From NCBI GenBank assembly GCA_040398845.1, contig JBBATH010000004.1, positions 62,001-126,000 on the forward strand: a DNA stretch of 64,000 nt. The letters run 5' to 3'. This stretch comes from WLND01 sp040398845 (GTDB taxonomy: Bacteria; Actinomycetota; Actinomycetes; S36-B12). The notes beneath the pieces are model-generated. The model saw nothing but the letters and a program-made list of their open reading frames with translations. It searched no databases and was not told where the DNA came from. Of this stretch, positions 15,455 through 24,693 are shown piece by piece. The translations under genes and the position numbers were made by a program. Position 1 is the first letter of the stretch, and each line of letters starts with the position of its first letter.

Positions 15455-16624
15455 ATGGCCGCGCTTCCCACTCACGTCGAAGAACTCCGCGCGCGAGCAT
15501 CCGCATTCGTCGACGAGGTCCTCATCCCCCTCGAAGTGACCGCTGAACTCGCCGGCGGGCCACTGCCTGCCGCAGACCAGGCAAGGATTCGAAGCGAGGC
15601 CCTCGAGCGCGGGCTTCACGGGGGTCTCCACCGCCGCGAACACGGTGGAAATAGTTGGTCGACCACCGAATGGTTCCTCGTCGAGGAGCAACTCGGCCGA
15701 TCAACGAACGGCGTCTCCTGGTACATGCCCAACGCCTACAACGTCTGGAAGGCGGCAAGCCCAGAACAAATCGAGAGATGGCTCGTTCCGGCCCTGCGCG
15801 GTGAACTCCACGATGCCTACGCGGTGACGGAGGCCGACGCAGGCAGTGACCCCTCCGGGATTGCGACGACAGCGCATCGCGCGGGCCCTGGCCGCTGGGT
15901 GCTCAACGGCGAGAAGTGGTTCGTGACATTCGGGACAACCGCCGAGGTCATCATCGTCATGGCACATGTGGTCGAAGGTGATCAACACCTGCCGACACTC
16001 TTCACCGTTTCCGCTCATGCACCCGGGGTCGAGGTCGTGGCAGATGTGCCCTTCACGCACAACTACCCGCACGGGCACCCGACGATGCGTTTCACCGATG
16101 TCGAGCTCACCGACAATGACATCCTCGGCGGCCTGGGCAACGGCGACAACCTCCAACGGCTCTGGTTCACCGAGGAGCGGCTCGCCATCGCCGCGCGGTG
16201 CATCGGCGCCATGCAACGTCTCATCGATGAGTCCATCGACTGGGCGGCCAATCGCGAGCAGGGCGGAGCACGGCTCCTCGATCATCAGGGGATCAGCTTT
16301 CCGATCGCAGACAGTGCAGCCGATGCCGCAGCCGGCCGGCTTCTCGGGCTTGATGTTGCCCGCCTCGCCGATGAGGGCGCCGACGGCAAGCTCATCCACG
16401 GAAAGGCCTCCATGGCGAAGCTCTTCTGCTCTGAGGCGGCCAATCGCTGCGCTGATCGAAGCGTCCAACTGTTCGGCGGACGGGGCTATATGCGCACAAC
16501 GGCAGCCGAGCGTTTCTGGCGCGAGTTGAGGGTCGACCGGATCTGGGAGGGGACCTCCGAGATCCAGCGAATCATTGTTCTGCGGTCACTTGAGCGCCGC
16601 GGTGTCTCCGCGATGCTCACCTAG
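15455..16624 (+). CDS. Acyl-CoA dehydrogenase
   Basis: This 389-residue flavoenzyme oxidises an acyl-CoA to the 2,3-enoyl-CoA. AVTEADAGSDPSG (FAD/substrate loop) is near residue 125, GEKWFVT near 152, and the terminal block LFGGRGYMR ... RIWEGTSEIQR carries the catalytic-base Glu near 373. CAGGAGA precedes ATG 15455. It is followed 18 bases later by an acyl-CoA synthetase gene, so activation and dehydrogenation of an acid derived from the imported compound are plausible. The chain type is unknown. Confidence 0.93.
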   Translation: MAALPTHVEELRARASAFVDEVLIPLEVTAELAGGPLPAADQARIRSEALERGLHGGLHRREHGGNSWSTTEWFLVEEQLGRSTNGVSWYMPNAYNVWKAASPEQIERWLVPALRGELHDAYAVTEADAGSDPSGIATTAHRAGPGRWVLNGEKWFVTFGTTAEVIIVMAHVVEGDQHLPTLFTVSAHAPGVEVVADVPFTHNYPHGHPTMRFTDVELTDNDILGGLGNGDNLQRLWFTEERLAIAARCIGAMQRLIDESIDWAANREQGGARLLDHQGISFPIADSAADAAAGRLLGLDVARLADEGADGKLIHGKASMAKLFCSEAANRCADRSVQLFGGRGYMRTTAAERFWRELRVDRIWEGTSEIQRIIVLRSLERRGVSAMLT

Positions 16625-16642
16625 GCGCCAATCGACCCGACC

Positions 16643-18727
16643 ATGGATCTCACCCGCCTCATCTCACCAACCTCGGTGGCGGTCGTCGGCGCCACCGATC
16701 GCCCGGGCTCCTACGGCCAAGCGGTCCTCGCTAACCTCATCGATAGCGGGTTCACCGGACCCGTCACCGGGGTTCACCCGACGCGAGCCGAGGTCCTCGG
16801 ATTCCCATGTGTACCAACACTCGGGGAGATTGGCCGAACTGTTGATGTGGTCGTCATTGCCACGCCGGCCTCGACCGTCCCTGCTTACATCTCAGAGGCA
16901 CGGCGCCTCGGCTTCGGTGCCGCCATCGTGTTTGCGGCAGGCTTCGCCGAGGTCGGTGATGATTCGTTGGACGATGCACTCGTAGGTGCCGCTCGTGATT
17001 TCGCCGTACTCGGTCCCAATGGCAACGGCCTGGTCAACGTCTGGACCCGCGCGGCACTTTGGGGTGATCACGCAGCCCTGCCGAGCGACCCTGGGAACAT
17101 CGCCGTCATTTCGCAGAGCGGTAACGTCGGAGTCGGGCTCCTCGCCCACCGCAAAGGCCTCGGTCTGCACTCGGTGTTCTCCGTCGGCAACGCTGCGGTC
17201 GTCGGCGCGTCAGATCTCATCGGGCAGCTCGCCGTCACCGATGAGGTCAAGGTCATTGCCGCGTATCTCGAGGCCGATGGTGACGGAGCCGCGCTTGCCA
17301 CGGCATTGGCAGCCTGCGCCGAAAAGGATGTTCGAGTCGTCATCCTTAAGGCCGGGCGCAGTGCGCTCGGGGCAGCGGCCGGTCAGGCCCACACTGCTGC
17401 GCTCGCCGGAGACCAGCGGGTCTTCGAGGCACTCATGCGTGAGGCAGGGGCGGTGCTCGTCCGAGAGCCCGCCGAGCTCATCGAGACGGCGCGGGCTCTC
17501 GTAACCGGACGCCGGGACCCACGAGGCGCTGCCGTCCTCACGTGCTCAGGGGGCGATGCCACCCTCGCCGCGGATATCGCGGACGACGCAGGCACTCACC
17601 TGACGAGCCTCGGGTCGGCAACGCTCGACGGTCTCGCGCCGCTCCTGCCCGTGACTACTACCACGGGCAATCCGCTCGACCACACCAACCTCGTCTGGGC
17701 CGATACGGAGGCCGTTGCCAGTATCACCGAGGTCATCGCACGCGACCCCAACGTCGGCCACCTCGTCTACATCCAAGATCAGCCAGCGGGACTCCCTGCC
17801 GAAGCCGCGAAGGAGTGGGTGGCCACGCGATCCGGCGCAATACTCGGGGCCACTCAAGCCGGCACCACCGTGATGCTCACAAGCACGATGCCCGGTCAGG
17901 AGCCGGACTCCGCGGTGAGCGGCCTCGGTGCCACATTCACCGCGATCACTGCACTCCAGCGATCGGCCCCCAGCCCCGACCGTCTCAGGCAGATCGCCGC
18001 GTCGGCGCCCCGCATCGTCGAGATCTCGCCCGGCCAGGCTCAATTGGGCGGCGCGGCGATCAGCCTTTCGGAGGCTGAGGCCAAGACCATGCTTCGCGAG
18101 GCTGGTGTACGCGTGCCCGTCGGAGGACTGGCGACCACAGCCGACGATGCGGCGGATGTCGCCGCCAACATCGGCTTTCCAGTCGTTGTGAAGGCATGCG
18201 CCGCAGGACTCGACCACAAGAGCGACCTCGGGGCGGTCGCCGTCGGACTCGCCGACGCGGCGGCCGTCCGCGAGGCGGCCGCGCGCATCCTCGCCCTCGA
18301 GGCACTCCCGCCGGGCGCTTGCCTTCTCGTCGAACAACTCGTTTCCGGGGCCGAGGTTCTCATCTCCGCCACTCGCACAGGCGTCGTGCCCGCGCTCGTT
18401 ATCGGCCTCGGCGGCGTCTGGGCCGAGGCGCTCGGGGACGTCGTCGTCATTCCCCTCCCGGCCGATGCCGCGCGTGTGCGCCAGGGACTCAACCACCTCA
18501 GGGGGTCGGCGGTGCTGCGCGGGGAAAGGAGCCAACAGGCGTACGCGGTCGAGGCGCTGTGTCACCTGGCTTCCAAGGTCGGCCAACTCCTCATCGACAG
18601 CGGCGCGGCACTCATCGAATTGAATCCGGTGATCGTCTCCGCAGAGGATGCGATCGCGGCCGACGCGGTGATCGTCCGGCAGCCCACTTTCACCGCAGGG
18701 GTGGACGCCGCTGAGGTCGGTCCGTAG
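16643..18727 (+). CDS. ADP-forming acetate/acyl-CoA ligase family protein
   Basis: This 694-residue fused alpha-beta NDP-forming CoA ligase makes acyl-CoA from acid, CoA and ATP. The CoA-binding start VAVVGATDRPGSYG is at residues 13-26. The putative phosphorylated His lies in GQAHTAALAGD near 250, and a C-terminal ATP-grasp part has VVKACAAGLDHKSDLGAV near 514. It is second in an apparent operon with the acyl-CoA dehydrogenase. The acid substrate cannot be read from sequence. Confidence 0.88.
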   Translation: MDLTRLISPTSVAVVGATDRPGSYGQAVLANLIDSGFTGPVTGVHPTRAEVLGFPCVPTLGEIGRTVDVVVIATPASTVPAYISEARRLGFGAAIVFAAGFAEVGDDSLDDALVGAARDFAVLGPNGNGLVNVWTRAALWGDHAALPSDPGNIAVISQSGNVGVGLLAHRKGLGLHSVFSVGNAAVVGASDLIGQLAVTDEVKVIAAYLEADGDGAALATALAACAEKDVRVVILKAGRSALGAAAGQAHTAALAGDQRVFEALMREAGAVLVREPAELIETARALVTGRRDPRGAAVLTCSGGDATLAADIADDAGTHLTSLGSATLDGLAPLLPVTTTTGNPLDHTNLVWADTEAVASITEVIARDPNVGHLVYIQDQPAGLPAEAAKEWVATRSGAILGATQAGTTVMLTSTMPGQEPDSAVSGLGATFTAITALQRSAPSPDRLRQIAASAPRIVEISPGQAQLGGAAISLSEAEAKTMLREAGVRVPVGGLATTADDAADVAANIGFPVVVKACAAGLDHKSDLGAVAVGLADAAAVREAAARILALEALPPGACLLVEQLVSGAEVLISATRTGVVPALVIGLGGVWAEALGDVVVIPLPADAARVRQGLNHLRGSAVLRGERSQQAYAVEALCHLASKVGQLLIDSGAALIELNPVIVSAEDAIAADAVIVRQPTFTAGVDAAEVGP

Positions 18728-18736
18728 GATTCCTGA
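18725..18736 (+). promoter_or_regulatory. Leaderless-type -10 box (TAGGAT) for the Rieske oxygenase gene
   Basis: TAGGAT at 18725-18730 overlaps the CoA ligase stop and is followed by six bases and ATG 18737. Confidence 0.45.
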
Positions 18737-19948
18737 ATGGCCAGTCAGCATTCCATCGCACCAGTTGACCCCGCAGCAATCGCCCGGGCCCTCGCCCCGT
18801 TCGGCTCGAGTCGGATGCTTCCGCCTGAGGCGTACACGACCGCCGAGGTTTTCGAATGGGAGCAGGCGAATTTCTTCTCAGGGTGGCAGTGCATCGGTCG
18901 TAGTGCCGACATCGCCAAGGCTGGCATGCAACGCGCCGACCGCGTCGGCGACACCACGGTGCTTCTCGCCCGAGGTGAAGACCTCGTCCTGAGAGCATTC
19001 GCGAATGTTTGCCGCCACCGCGGCCATGAGATCCTGCCCTGCGGCGGCGAGAAGACTGCGCGCGCCATCACCTGCCCGTACCACCTGTGGTCGTACCGCC
19101 TTGACGGCGACCTCTTCAGCGCCGCCGGGTACGACGAGGAGTCATCCTTCGACAAGTCGGAGTTCCCGCTTCGCGCCCTGCCCCTTCGAGAGTGGCACGG
19201 CTGGATCTTCCTCGACCCGTCAGGCACCGCTGGTTCGCTCGATGAACACCTCGAGGGACTCGAGGAGCGGGTGGGGCCCTACAGCCCCGAGACCCTCGTG
19301 ATGCGCGGTCGCCACGAATACGTCATCGAGTCGAACTGGAAGATCATCGTCGAGAACTACCAGGAGTGCTACCACTGCCCAGCGATCCACCCTGAGCTCT
19401 GCGCCGTGAGCGTCCATGAGGGGGGCGAGAACTGGGAGCCGTCACCCGGCGCTTGGGTCGGTGGCTGGCAGGAGTTGCAGGCGCACGCAGCAACGATGTC
19501 GCTTGACGGTCACAGTGACAGCCTCCCCATCAGTGGTCTATCCGACGTCGAACTACGTCGAGTCGACTACATCGGGGTCTTCCCAAACCTCCTCATCAGC
19601 CTGCACCCGGACTACGTCATGACCCATCGCATGATCCCGTTGTCGGCCGGTCGCACGTGGGTCGAGTGTTCTTGGATGTTCCCTGTCCACGCAACCGAGC
19701 AGCCCACCTTCGACCCGGCCTTCGCAATGGACTTCTGGGACATCACGAATCGCGAGGATTGGTCAGCATGCGAGTCCGTGTACCGCGGGCTCGACTCAGG
19801 CTTCGCTGAAGCCGGGCCACTCTCCCCTGCAGAGGAGGCCGTCTACCAGTTCGTGACCATGGTCGCCCGCGGGTACTCAGGGCTCCCCATCTCCCCACTC
19901 CACAACCTGCCCAGCACCACCCACCCGAGCGAAAGGGTCACCACGTGA
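18737..19948 (+). CDS. Rieske non-haem iron oxygenase, alpha subunit (GbcA-like)
   Basis: These 403 residues have an N-terminal Rieske [2Fe-2S] domain: CRHRG near residue 92 and CPYHLWSY near 114 supply the two Cys and two His. The catalytic domain carries the mononuclear-iron motif ENYQECYHCPAIHPEL near 210. The WSYxLDG pattern and overall length match glycine-betaine or stachydrine demethylating oxygenases. It would remove an N-methyl group as formaldehyde. No reductase gene is adjacent. The stop overlaps the cupin gene (GTGA). Confidence 0.85.
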   Translation: MASQHSIAPVDPAAIARALAPFGSSRMLPPEAYTTAEVFEWEQANFFSGWQCIGRSADIAKAGMQRADRVGDTTVLLARGEDLVLRAFANVCRHRGHEILPCGGEKTARAITCPYHLWSYRLDGDLFSAAGYDEESSFDKSEFPLRALPLREWHGWIFLDPSGTAGSLDEHLEGLEERVGPYSPETLVMRGRHEYVIESNWKIIVENYQECYHCPAIHPELCAVSVHEGGENWEPSPGAWVGGWQELQAHAATMSLDGHSDSLPISGLSDVELRRVDYIGVFPNLLISLHPDYVMTHRMIPLSAGRTWVECSWMFPVHATEQPTFDPAFAMDFWDITNREDWSACESVYRGLDSGFAEAGPLSPAEEAVYQFVTMVARGYSGLPISPLHNLPSTTHPSERVTT

Positions 19949-20286
19949 TCACCACCCCCCTTATTGAGGCCGCAAGCACCGTCACCGAACTTGAGGACTG
20001 GGGTCCGCTCGCCGAGGCGACCGGCGACGAAATGCTCACCTCAGGGGTCACCCTGTGGTCAAGCGATGGATCCGAGGCCGGCATCTGGCAGTGCACCGCA
20101 GGGCCATCCACCTGGAGCCTCGAGCAGAACGAATTCGTGCACGTACTCTCGGGCAGCATGACTGTCACGCGTGACGGCGAGGAGTCATTTCTTGCCGGAC
20201 CCGGTTCGACCTTCCTCGTGCCGGTGGGCTGGAAGGGCACTTGGGAGATCCACGAGACGCTGCGCAAGCTGTACGTGCTCTTCTGA
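19945..20286 (+). CDS. Small cupin (DUF861-type) coupled to the Rieske oxygenase
   Basis: This 113-residue cupin starts at GTG 19945 inside the oxygenase stop. EAGIWQCTAGPSTW, NEFVHVLSGSMTVTRDG and VPVGWKGTWEIHE mark the barrel strands. Translational coupling ties it to the oxygenase, perhaps as an accessory or ligand-binding partner (inference). It is paralogous to the cupin at 10033, next to the heliorhodopsin. It is convergent with the PotA-like gene, only 10 bases away. Confidence 0.82.
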   Translation: MITTPLIEAASTVTELEDWGPLAEATGDEMLTSGVTLWSSDGSEAGIWQCTAGPSTWSLEQNEFVHVLSGSMTVTRDGEESFLAGPGSTFLVPVGWKGTWEIHETLRKLYVLF

Positions 20287-20296
20287 GCCGAGGGCG

Positions 20297-21373
20297 CTAG
20301 CTGCCACCCTGCGGCACGATCCTCATGGCGCGCGGCCGGATGTATACCGTGAATTTGTCATCGCGTTCGAAGCTGGACGCGCGCTCACTCGCGACTCGAA
20401 CCACGAGTGAGTGCTCAGACGAGAGGCTGACGACGACATCGGTCATGGCCCCGAGGTAGATGGTGCGGACGACGGTCACCGGGACAGCCGCCGACGGATC
20501 GGTCGTCGGGTCGAGATGAATGCGCTCAGGTCGGATCACCAGCTTCGCCGGGCCCGGCTCCATGAGCGGACCCGCTGACTCGAGGAGGTGGTCCCCAAGC
20601 CGGAACAGCGTGCGACCCTCAGAGGCAGGCCCAACGACATCAATCGGCAGCACGTTGGCGCTGCCGAGGAAATCAGCAACATACGCGGTCGCCGGGTGCT
20701 CATAGACCTCGCTCGGCGATCCCATCTGCTCGACCCGGCCGGCCGCCATCACCGCAAGTCGATCACTCATCGTGAGTGCCTCCTCTTGGTCGTGGGTGAC
20801 GTAGACGAAGGTAATTCCGATCGACTCCTGAAGGGCCTTCAACTCGACCTGCAAGACCTTGCGCAGTTTGGCGTCGAGGGCACCGAGGGGCTCATCGAGG
20901 AGCAGGACCTTCGGGCCGAGGACGAGGGCGCGCGCGAGGGCGACCCTTTGCTGCTGCCCACCGGAAAGCTGACCGGGTTTGCGCTTCGCATAATCACTCA
21001 TCCGCACGAGATCGAGCGCCTCACCGACCTTACGGAGCACCTCCTGCTTGGAAAGGTCCACATACTTCAAGCCGAATGCGACGTTGTCAGCAACGGTCAT
21101 GAACGGAAAGAGCGCATAGTTCTGGAACACCGTGTTGACGGGCCGCTCATTCGCAGCCAGCTTCGAGACATCCACACCATCGATGAGGATCTTGCCGGCG
21201 GTGGGCTCCTCGAAGCCGGCGATCATCCGAAGGGTTGACGTCTTCCCACAGCCCGACGGCCCGAGGAGCGAGAAGAACTCCCCTGCCGCGATCGAGACGT
21301 TGACGCCGCGAACAGCGGCTACCTCGCCGTACGACTTCACTAGACCGATGAGTTCAATTGCGCCGCCCGCCAT
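20297..21373 (-). CDS. potA: Polyamine-type ABC transporter ATP-binding protein
   Basis: This 358-residue ATPase has Walker A GPSGCGKTST near residue 38, LSGGQQQR near 138 and VLLLDEPLGALD just after. A C-terminal TOBE domain (LVIRPERIHLDP) is as in PotA. It energises the permeases encoded divergently at 22855-24647. The PotABCD family imports putrescine or spermidine, but relatives carry other quaternary amines. The linked methyl-amine enzymes make a betaine-like substrate as likely as a polyamine. It is separated from potD by a 208-base divergent promoter region. Confidence 0.88.
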   Translation of the reverse strand: MAGGAIELIGLVKSYGEVAAVRGVNVSIAAGEFFSLLGPSGCGKTSTLRMIAGFEEPTAGKILIDGVDVSKLAANERPVNTVFQNYALFPFMTVADNVAFGLKYVDLSKQEVLRKVGEALDLVRMSDYAKRKPGQLSGGQQQRVALARALVLGPKVLLLDEPLGALDAKLRKVLQVELKALQESIGITFVYVTHDQEEALTMSDRLAVMAAGRVEQMGSPSEVYEHPATAYVADFLGSANVLPIDVVGPASEGRTLFRLGDHLLESAGPLMEPGPAKLVIRPERIHLDPTTDPSAAVPVTVVRTIYLGAMTDVVVSLSSEHSLVVRVASERASSFERDDKFTVYIRPRAMRIVPQGGS

Positions 21374-21581
21374 ATCAGGCGCTTTCGGCCAAGGATGTCG
21401 CTCGCTGCATGGGCGGAACTCCGGTCTCTTGTGAGGTGTGGTCGGCCATCATCAGCCGGTTTCGAATGTGGTGCGCTTCAGGCCATTCGAAATGTCGAGG
21501 GGCAGTTCGGCCGAACCCCTTGCGGAATGCTGAACCGTCGGTCAGTCTAGGTTCCCAGCAGGGCTCGGACAAGGAGAATCG

Positions 21582-22862
21582 ATGACCAACAGCACGGGTG
21601 AGAATCGGCGCAACGCGAGTGGCGCACGGTTGAGCCGGCGGCGACTCCTTCAAGCCTCAGCGTTGGCGGTTCCGGGCATGATGGCGCTTTCGGCGTGCGC
21701 TCGCCTAACTTCGGCTGGCGCCGGCGCCGCAAGCAGTGCAGCGCCCAGTCTGCAACTTGCCTCGCCTACCAATCCGGTCAAGTGGCCCATCGCCGCGGGG
21801 AACGAGCCCATCGCGGCTGGCCTTGAGCCCGAGCGCAATGCCACGCTGCGCCTCTACAACTACGCCGACTATCTCAATCCCGAGGTCATCACCTCATTCG
21901 AGGCAAAGTACGCCGAGTACGGGGTGAAGGTCGAGATCTCCACCTTCAACGACACCCCTGAGGCACTCACGAAGATCCGCAACGCTGGCACACCGTTCGA
22001 TATCTACTTCCCGAGCTACGACGCCATCGGGAAACTCGTGCTCGGCGGACTCGTCCGGCCACTCGAGCACAGTTACATTCCCAATATCTCGAATGCCTAT
22101 CCGGAGTTTCAGAACCCGTTCTATGACGTCGATTGGCAGTACACCGTCCCCTACGTCCTCTACACGACGGGAATCGGATGGCGGGCCGACCGCATCAGCG
22201 AGGACATTGGTGCGCGAGCGAACCCCTACGACGTCTTGTGGGATCCGCAGTACCGCGAGCACCTAGCAGTGCTCGACGACTACCGCGAGGTCATCGAGAT
22301 GACCCTGCTCCGCAACGGAGGCACCGAGGTCAACACCGGCGACGATGCGCTCCTCAATGCCGCACGTGATGCCATGCTTGAGATGAACAAGCTCACCCAG
22401 CCACGGGTGACGATCACCGGCTACACCGATCTTCCAGAGGGTCGCCTCGACCTCTCGCAGGCCTGGTCCGGTGATCTCATCACCGCTTTGGGCTACCTAC
22501 CTGAGGGTGTCGACCCAAGCGTGCTCCGCTACTGGTTCCCCAGTGATGGCAAGGGCATGGTGAACAACGACACGATGGTCGTCCTCAAGGGCGGCGAGAA
22601 TCCAGTGCTCGCGCACCTGTTCCTCGACCACCTGCTCGACGCCAAGACTGCACTCACGAACTTCACCTTCACCGGCTACCAACCGCCACAGGTCTCGATC
22701 ACTCCCTCGAGCCTGGTATCGGAGGGGCTCATCCCGGAGAACCTCTCGTCCGCCGTCGTGCTCCCGAGTTACTTCAACACCGGCTACCGAGCCCTCGAAC
22801 TCGCGCCGGAGGTCGATGCCAAGTGGCAGGCGATCTGGCAGCAATTCAAAGCCGGTGGCTGA
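21582..22862 (+). CDS. potD: Polyamine-type ABC transporter substrate-binding lipoprotein
   Basis: This 426-residue binding protein has a twin-arginine signal (LSRRRLLQ, residues 17-24) and a lipobox LSAC with Cys39. It should therefore be exported folded and anchored on the outer membrane face. LRLYNYADYLNPEVITSFEA and FDIYFPSYDAIGKLV are typical of PotD/PotF relatives. The gene heads a potD-potB-potC operon that runs into the dehydrogenase gene. Ligand residues could not be assigned, so the substrate is open. Confidence 0.9.
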   Translation: MTNSTGENRRNASGARLSRRRLLQASALAVPGMMALSACARLTSAGAGAASSAAPSLQLASPTNPVKWPIAAGNEPIAAGLEPERNATLRLYNYADYLNPEVITSFEAKYAEYGVKVEISTFNDTPEALTKIRNAGTPFDIYFPSYDAIGKLVLGGLVRPLEHSYIPNISNAYPEFQNPFYDVDWQYTVPYVLYTTGIGWRADRISEDIGARANPYDVLWDPQYREHLAVLDDYREVIEMTLLRNGGTEVNTGDDALLNAARDAMLEMNKLTQPRVTITGYTDLPEGRLDLSQAWSGDLITALGYLPEGVDPSVLRYWFPSDGKGMVNNDTMVVLKGGENPVLAHLFLDHLLDAKTALTNFTFTGYQPPQVSITPSSLVSEGLIPENLSSAVVLPSYFNTGYRALELAPEVDAKWQAIWQQFKAGG

Positions 22863-23760
22863 CCTCAAGCAGCGGGTAAACCGGCTCACCTGGCCAATCC
22901 TCGCCCTCCCTTCACTCGCCTGGCTGGCTCTGTTCCTCGCAGTTCCGTTCTACGTCGTCCTGTGCGTTGCGTTCGGCGACATCGACCCGCTGTTCCGGAC
23001 ATCAGTTCCCATCTGGAACCCGCTCAACTGGCGTCTTGAGCAGATTCTTATCATTTTCGATCGGCTCTTCGGTCCCAACAATTTCTATCTGGCACCCGTT
23101 GTCCGAACGATCACCTTCGTCGTTATCGCCGTCGTCGTGTGCCTCATCATCGCGTTCCCTGTCGCTTACTATGCAGCGAAATACGCCGGCAGGCGCAAGG
23201 CCCTCGTCCTGACCCTCATCGTCGCGCCGTTTTGGATCAGCTACATGATGCGCATGCTCGCGTGGGTGAACCTGCTTCAGACCGACGGCATCATGAACTC
23301 CATCATCTCCCTCGGTGGAGTGCTGCCCATCGAGGTGAACTGGCTCTCCGGCAAGTCCTATACGGTCGTCATGGGCCTGATCTACGGCTATCTCCCTTAC
23401 ATGATCCTTCCGCTCTTCGCCGCGCTTGACCGCATCAATCCCAGCCTGCTTGAGGCCGCCCGGGATCTCGGTGCCGGGGGCTTCGACGTCTTCCGACGCG
23501 TCATCGTGCCGATGAGCATTCCCGGTATCGCCGCCGGCATCCTCCTCGTCGCACTACCAATGATGGGCGACTACTTCACCACCGACATGCTCTCCGGCTC
23601 ACCGAATACCTCAATGATCGGCAGCCTCATCAACACCTCTATCTCGACCCCCGGCCAGTCCGGTCAGGCAGCCGCACTCCTCCTACTCGTGCTCCTTGTG
23701 CTCGCGGGCCCGATGATCTGGTACACCCGATCGATGTACTCCTCTGAGGTGCGCACATGA
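22855..23760 (+). CDS. potB: Polyamine-type ABC transporter permease PotB-like
   Basis: About 302 residues from GTG 22855, which overlaps the potD stop by 8 bases; an ATG at 22816 would overlap more. Six membrane segments are predicted by eye. The EAA loop EAARDLGAGGFDVFRRV is near residue 200, contacting the ATPase. The N-terminal WLALFLAVPFYVVLCVAFGD is usual for PotB. Confidence 0.87.
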   Translation: MADLKQRVNRLTWPILALPSLAWLALFLAVPFYVVLCVAFGDIDPLFRTSVPIWNPLNWRLEQILIIFDRLFGPNNFYLAPVVRTITFVVIAVVVCLIIAFPVAYYAAKYAGRRKALVLTLIVAPFWISYMMRMLAWVNLLQTDGIMNSIISLGGVLPIEVNWLSGKSYTVVMGLIYGYLPYMILPLFAALDRINPSLLEAARDLGAGGFDVFRRVIVPMSIPGIAAGILLVALPMMGDYFTTDMLSGSPNTSMIGSLINTSISTPGQSGQAAALLLLVLLVLAGPMIWYTRSMYSSEVRT

Positions 23761-24647
23761 CCGTCACCGAGTTACCGTCGCGCCGCACCCGATCCAAGAG
23801 CGGGGGGCCGCATGCCCATGGCCTCGCAACCATTACGACGATCTACCTGCTGTGGTCGCTAGTCCCGGTCGCCGTCGCGATCCTGTTCTCGTTCAATGCT
23901 GGTCGGTCGAGAAGTGTGTGGCAGGGCTTCTCCCTTCGTTGGTACACATGGGATCCGAACGGATCGATCCTCAACGATCCAGCGCTGCGCAATGCCCTCC
24001 TCCACACCATCACCCTCGCCATCATCGCCACCCTCATCACAGTGCCGCTCGGGGTCACATTCGCTCTCGCCCTTGACCGGTGGCGCGGCAGAGTGCCGAC
24101 AGGAGCAAGTTTCGCGGTGCTCCTGTCATTCGTCATCCCCGAGATCGCCCTGGCCATTGGGCTGCTCTTCCTCGTCACGACCCTCGCAACGCCCTTCGCG
24201 CTCGGTACCACCGCGCAACTCATCGGGCTCATCACCTTCCAGTTGTCCTACCCCGTGGTGATCGTGCGCGCACGACTCCTCACGATCGGGAAGCAATACG
24301 AGGAGGCGGCGCGCGACCTCGGGGCGACAGCACTCGGAGCTGTTCGGCGGGTACTCCTGCCAATGCTCACCCCTGCCATCATGGTGAGTGCGATCCTCGT
24401 GTTCGCAGATGTGCTCGACAACTTCGTCATCGTCCGATATTTGTCGGCCGACATGAGCACCGAGACCACCTCGATGCGCATCTACAACACTGCGCGCGCC
24501 GCACCCACACCTGCGCTCAATGCCCTCGCCACCCTCATCCTCGTCACCTGCCTCATTGTTATTGTCGTCGGCTGGCTCCTGTATCGCCGTTGGAGCAAGG
24601 GCCAGGGCGAGGATGGCGGTCTCACGAGTTTCACGAGCACCCTGTAA
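23757..24647 (+). CDS. potC: Polyamine-type ABC transporter permease PotC-like
   Basis: This 296-residue second permease overlaps potB by ATGA. It has six hydrophobic segments, the EAA loop EEAARDLGATALGAVRR near residue 181, and the early FSFNAGRS segment of PotC proteins. It completes the importer with potA and potD. The stop is TAA at 24645. The next gene starts 47 bases later with its own AGGAG, so it probably belongs to the same transcript. Confidence 0.88.
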   Translation: MTVTELPSRRTRSKSGGPHAHGLATITTIYLLWSLVPVAVAILFSFNAGRSRSVWQGFSLRWYTWDPNGSILNDPALRNALLHTITLAIIATLITVPLGVTFALALDRWRGRVPTGASFAVLLSFVIPEIALAIGLLFLVTTLATPFALGTTAQLIGLITFQLSYPVVIVRARLLTIGKQYEEAARDLGATALGAVRRVLLPMLTPAIMVSAILVFADVLDNFVIVRYLSADMSTETTSMRIYNTARAAPTPALNALATLILVTCLIVIVVGWLLYRRWSKGQGEDGGLTSFTSTL

Positions 24648-24693
24648 ATCCGTCCCACCCCACCTGACCGAACATCATCGCTAGGAGCACCCG

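Noticed and set aside
14294..15546. Overlapping plus-strand ORFs opposite the aminotransferase and TetR genes
   Set aside because: They are antisense shadows; the minus-strand proteins carry clear PLP and HTH motifs.
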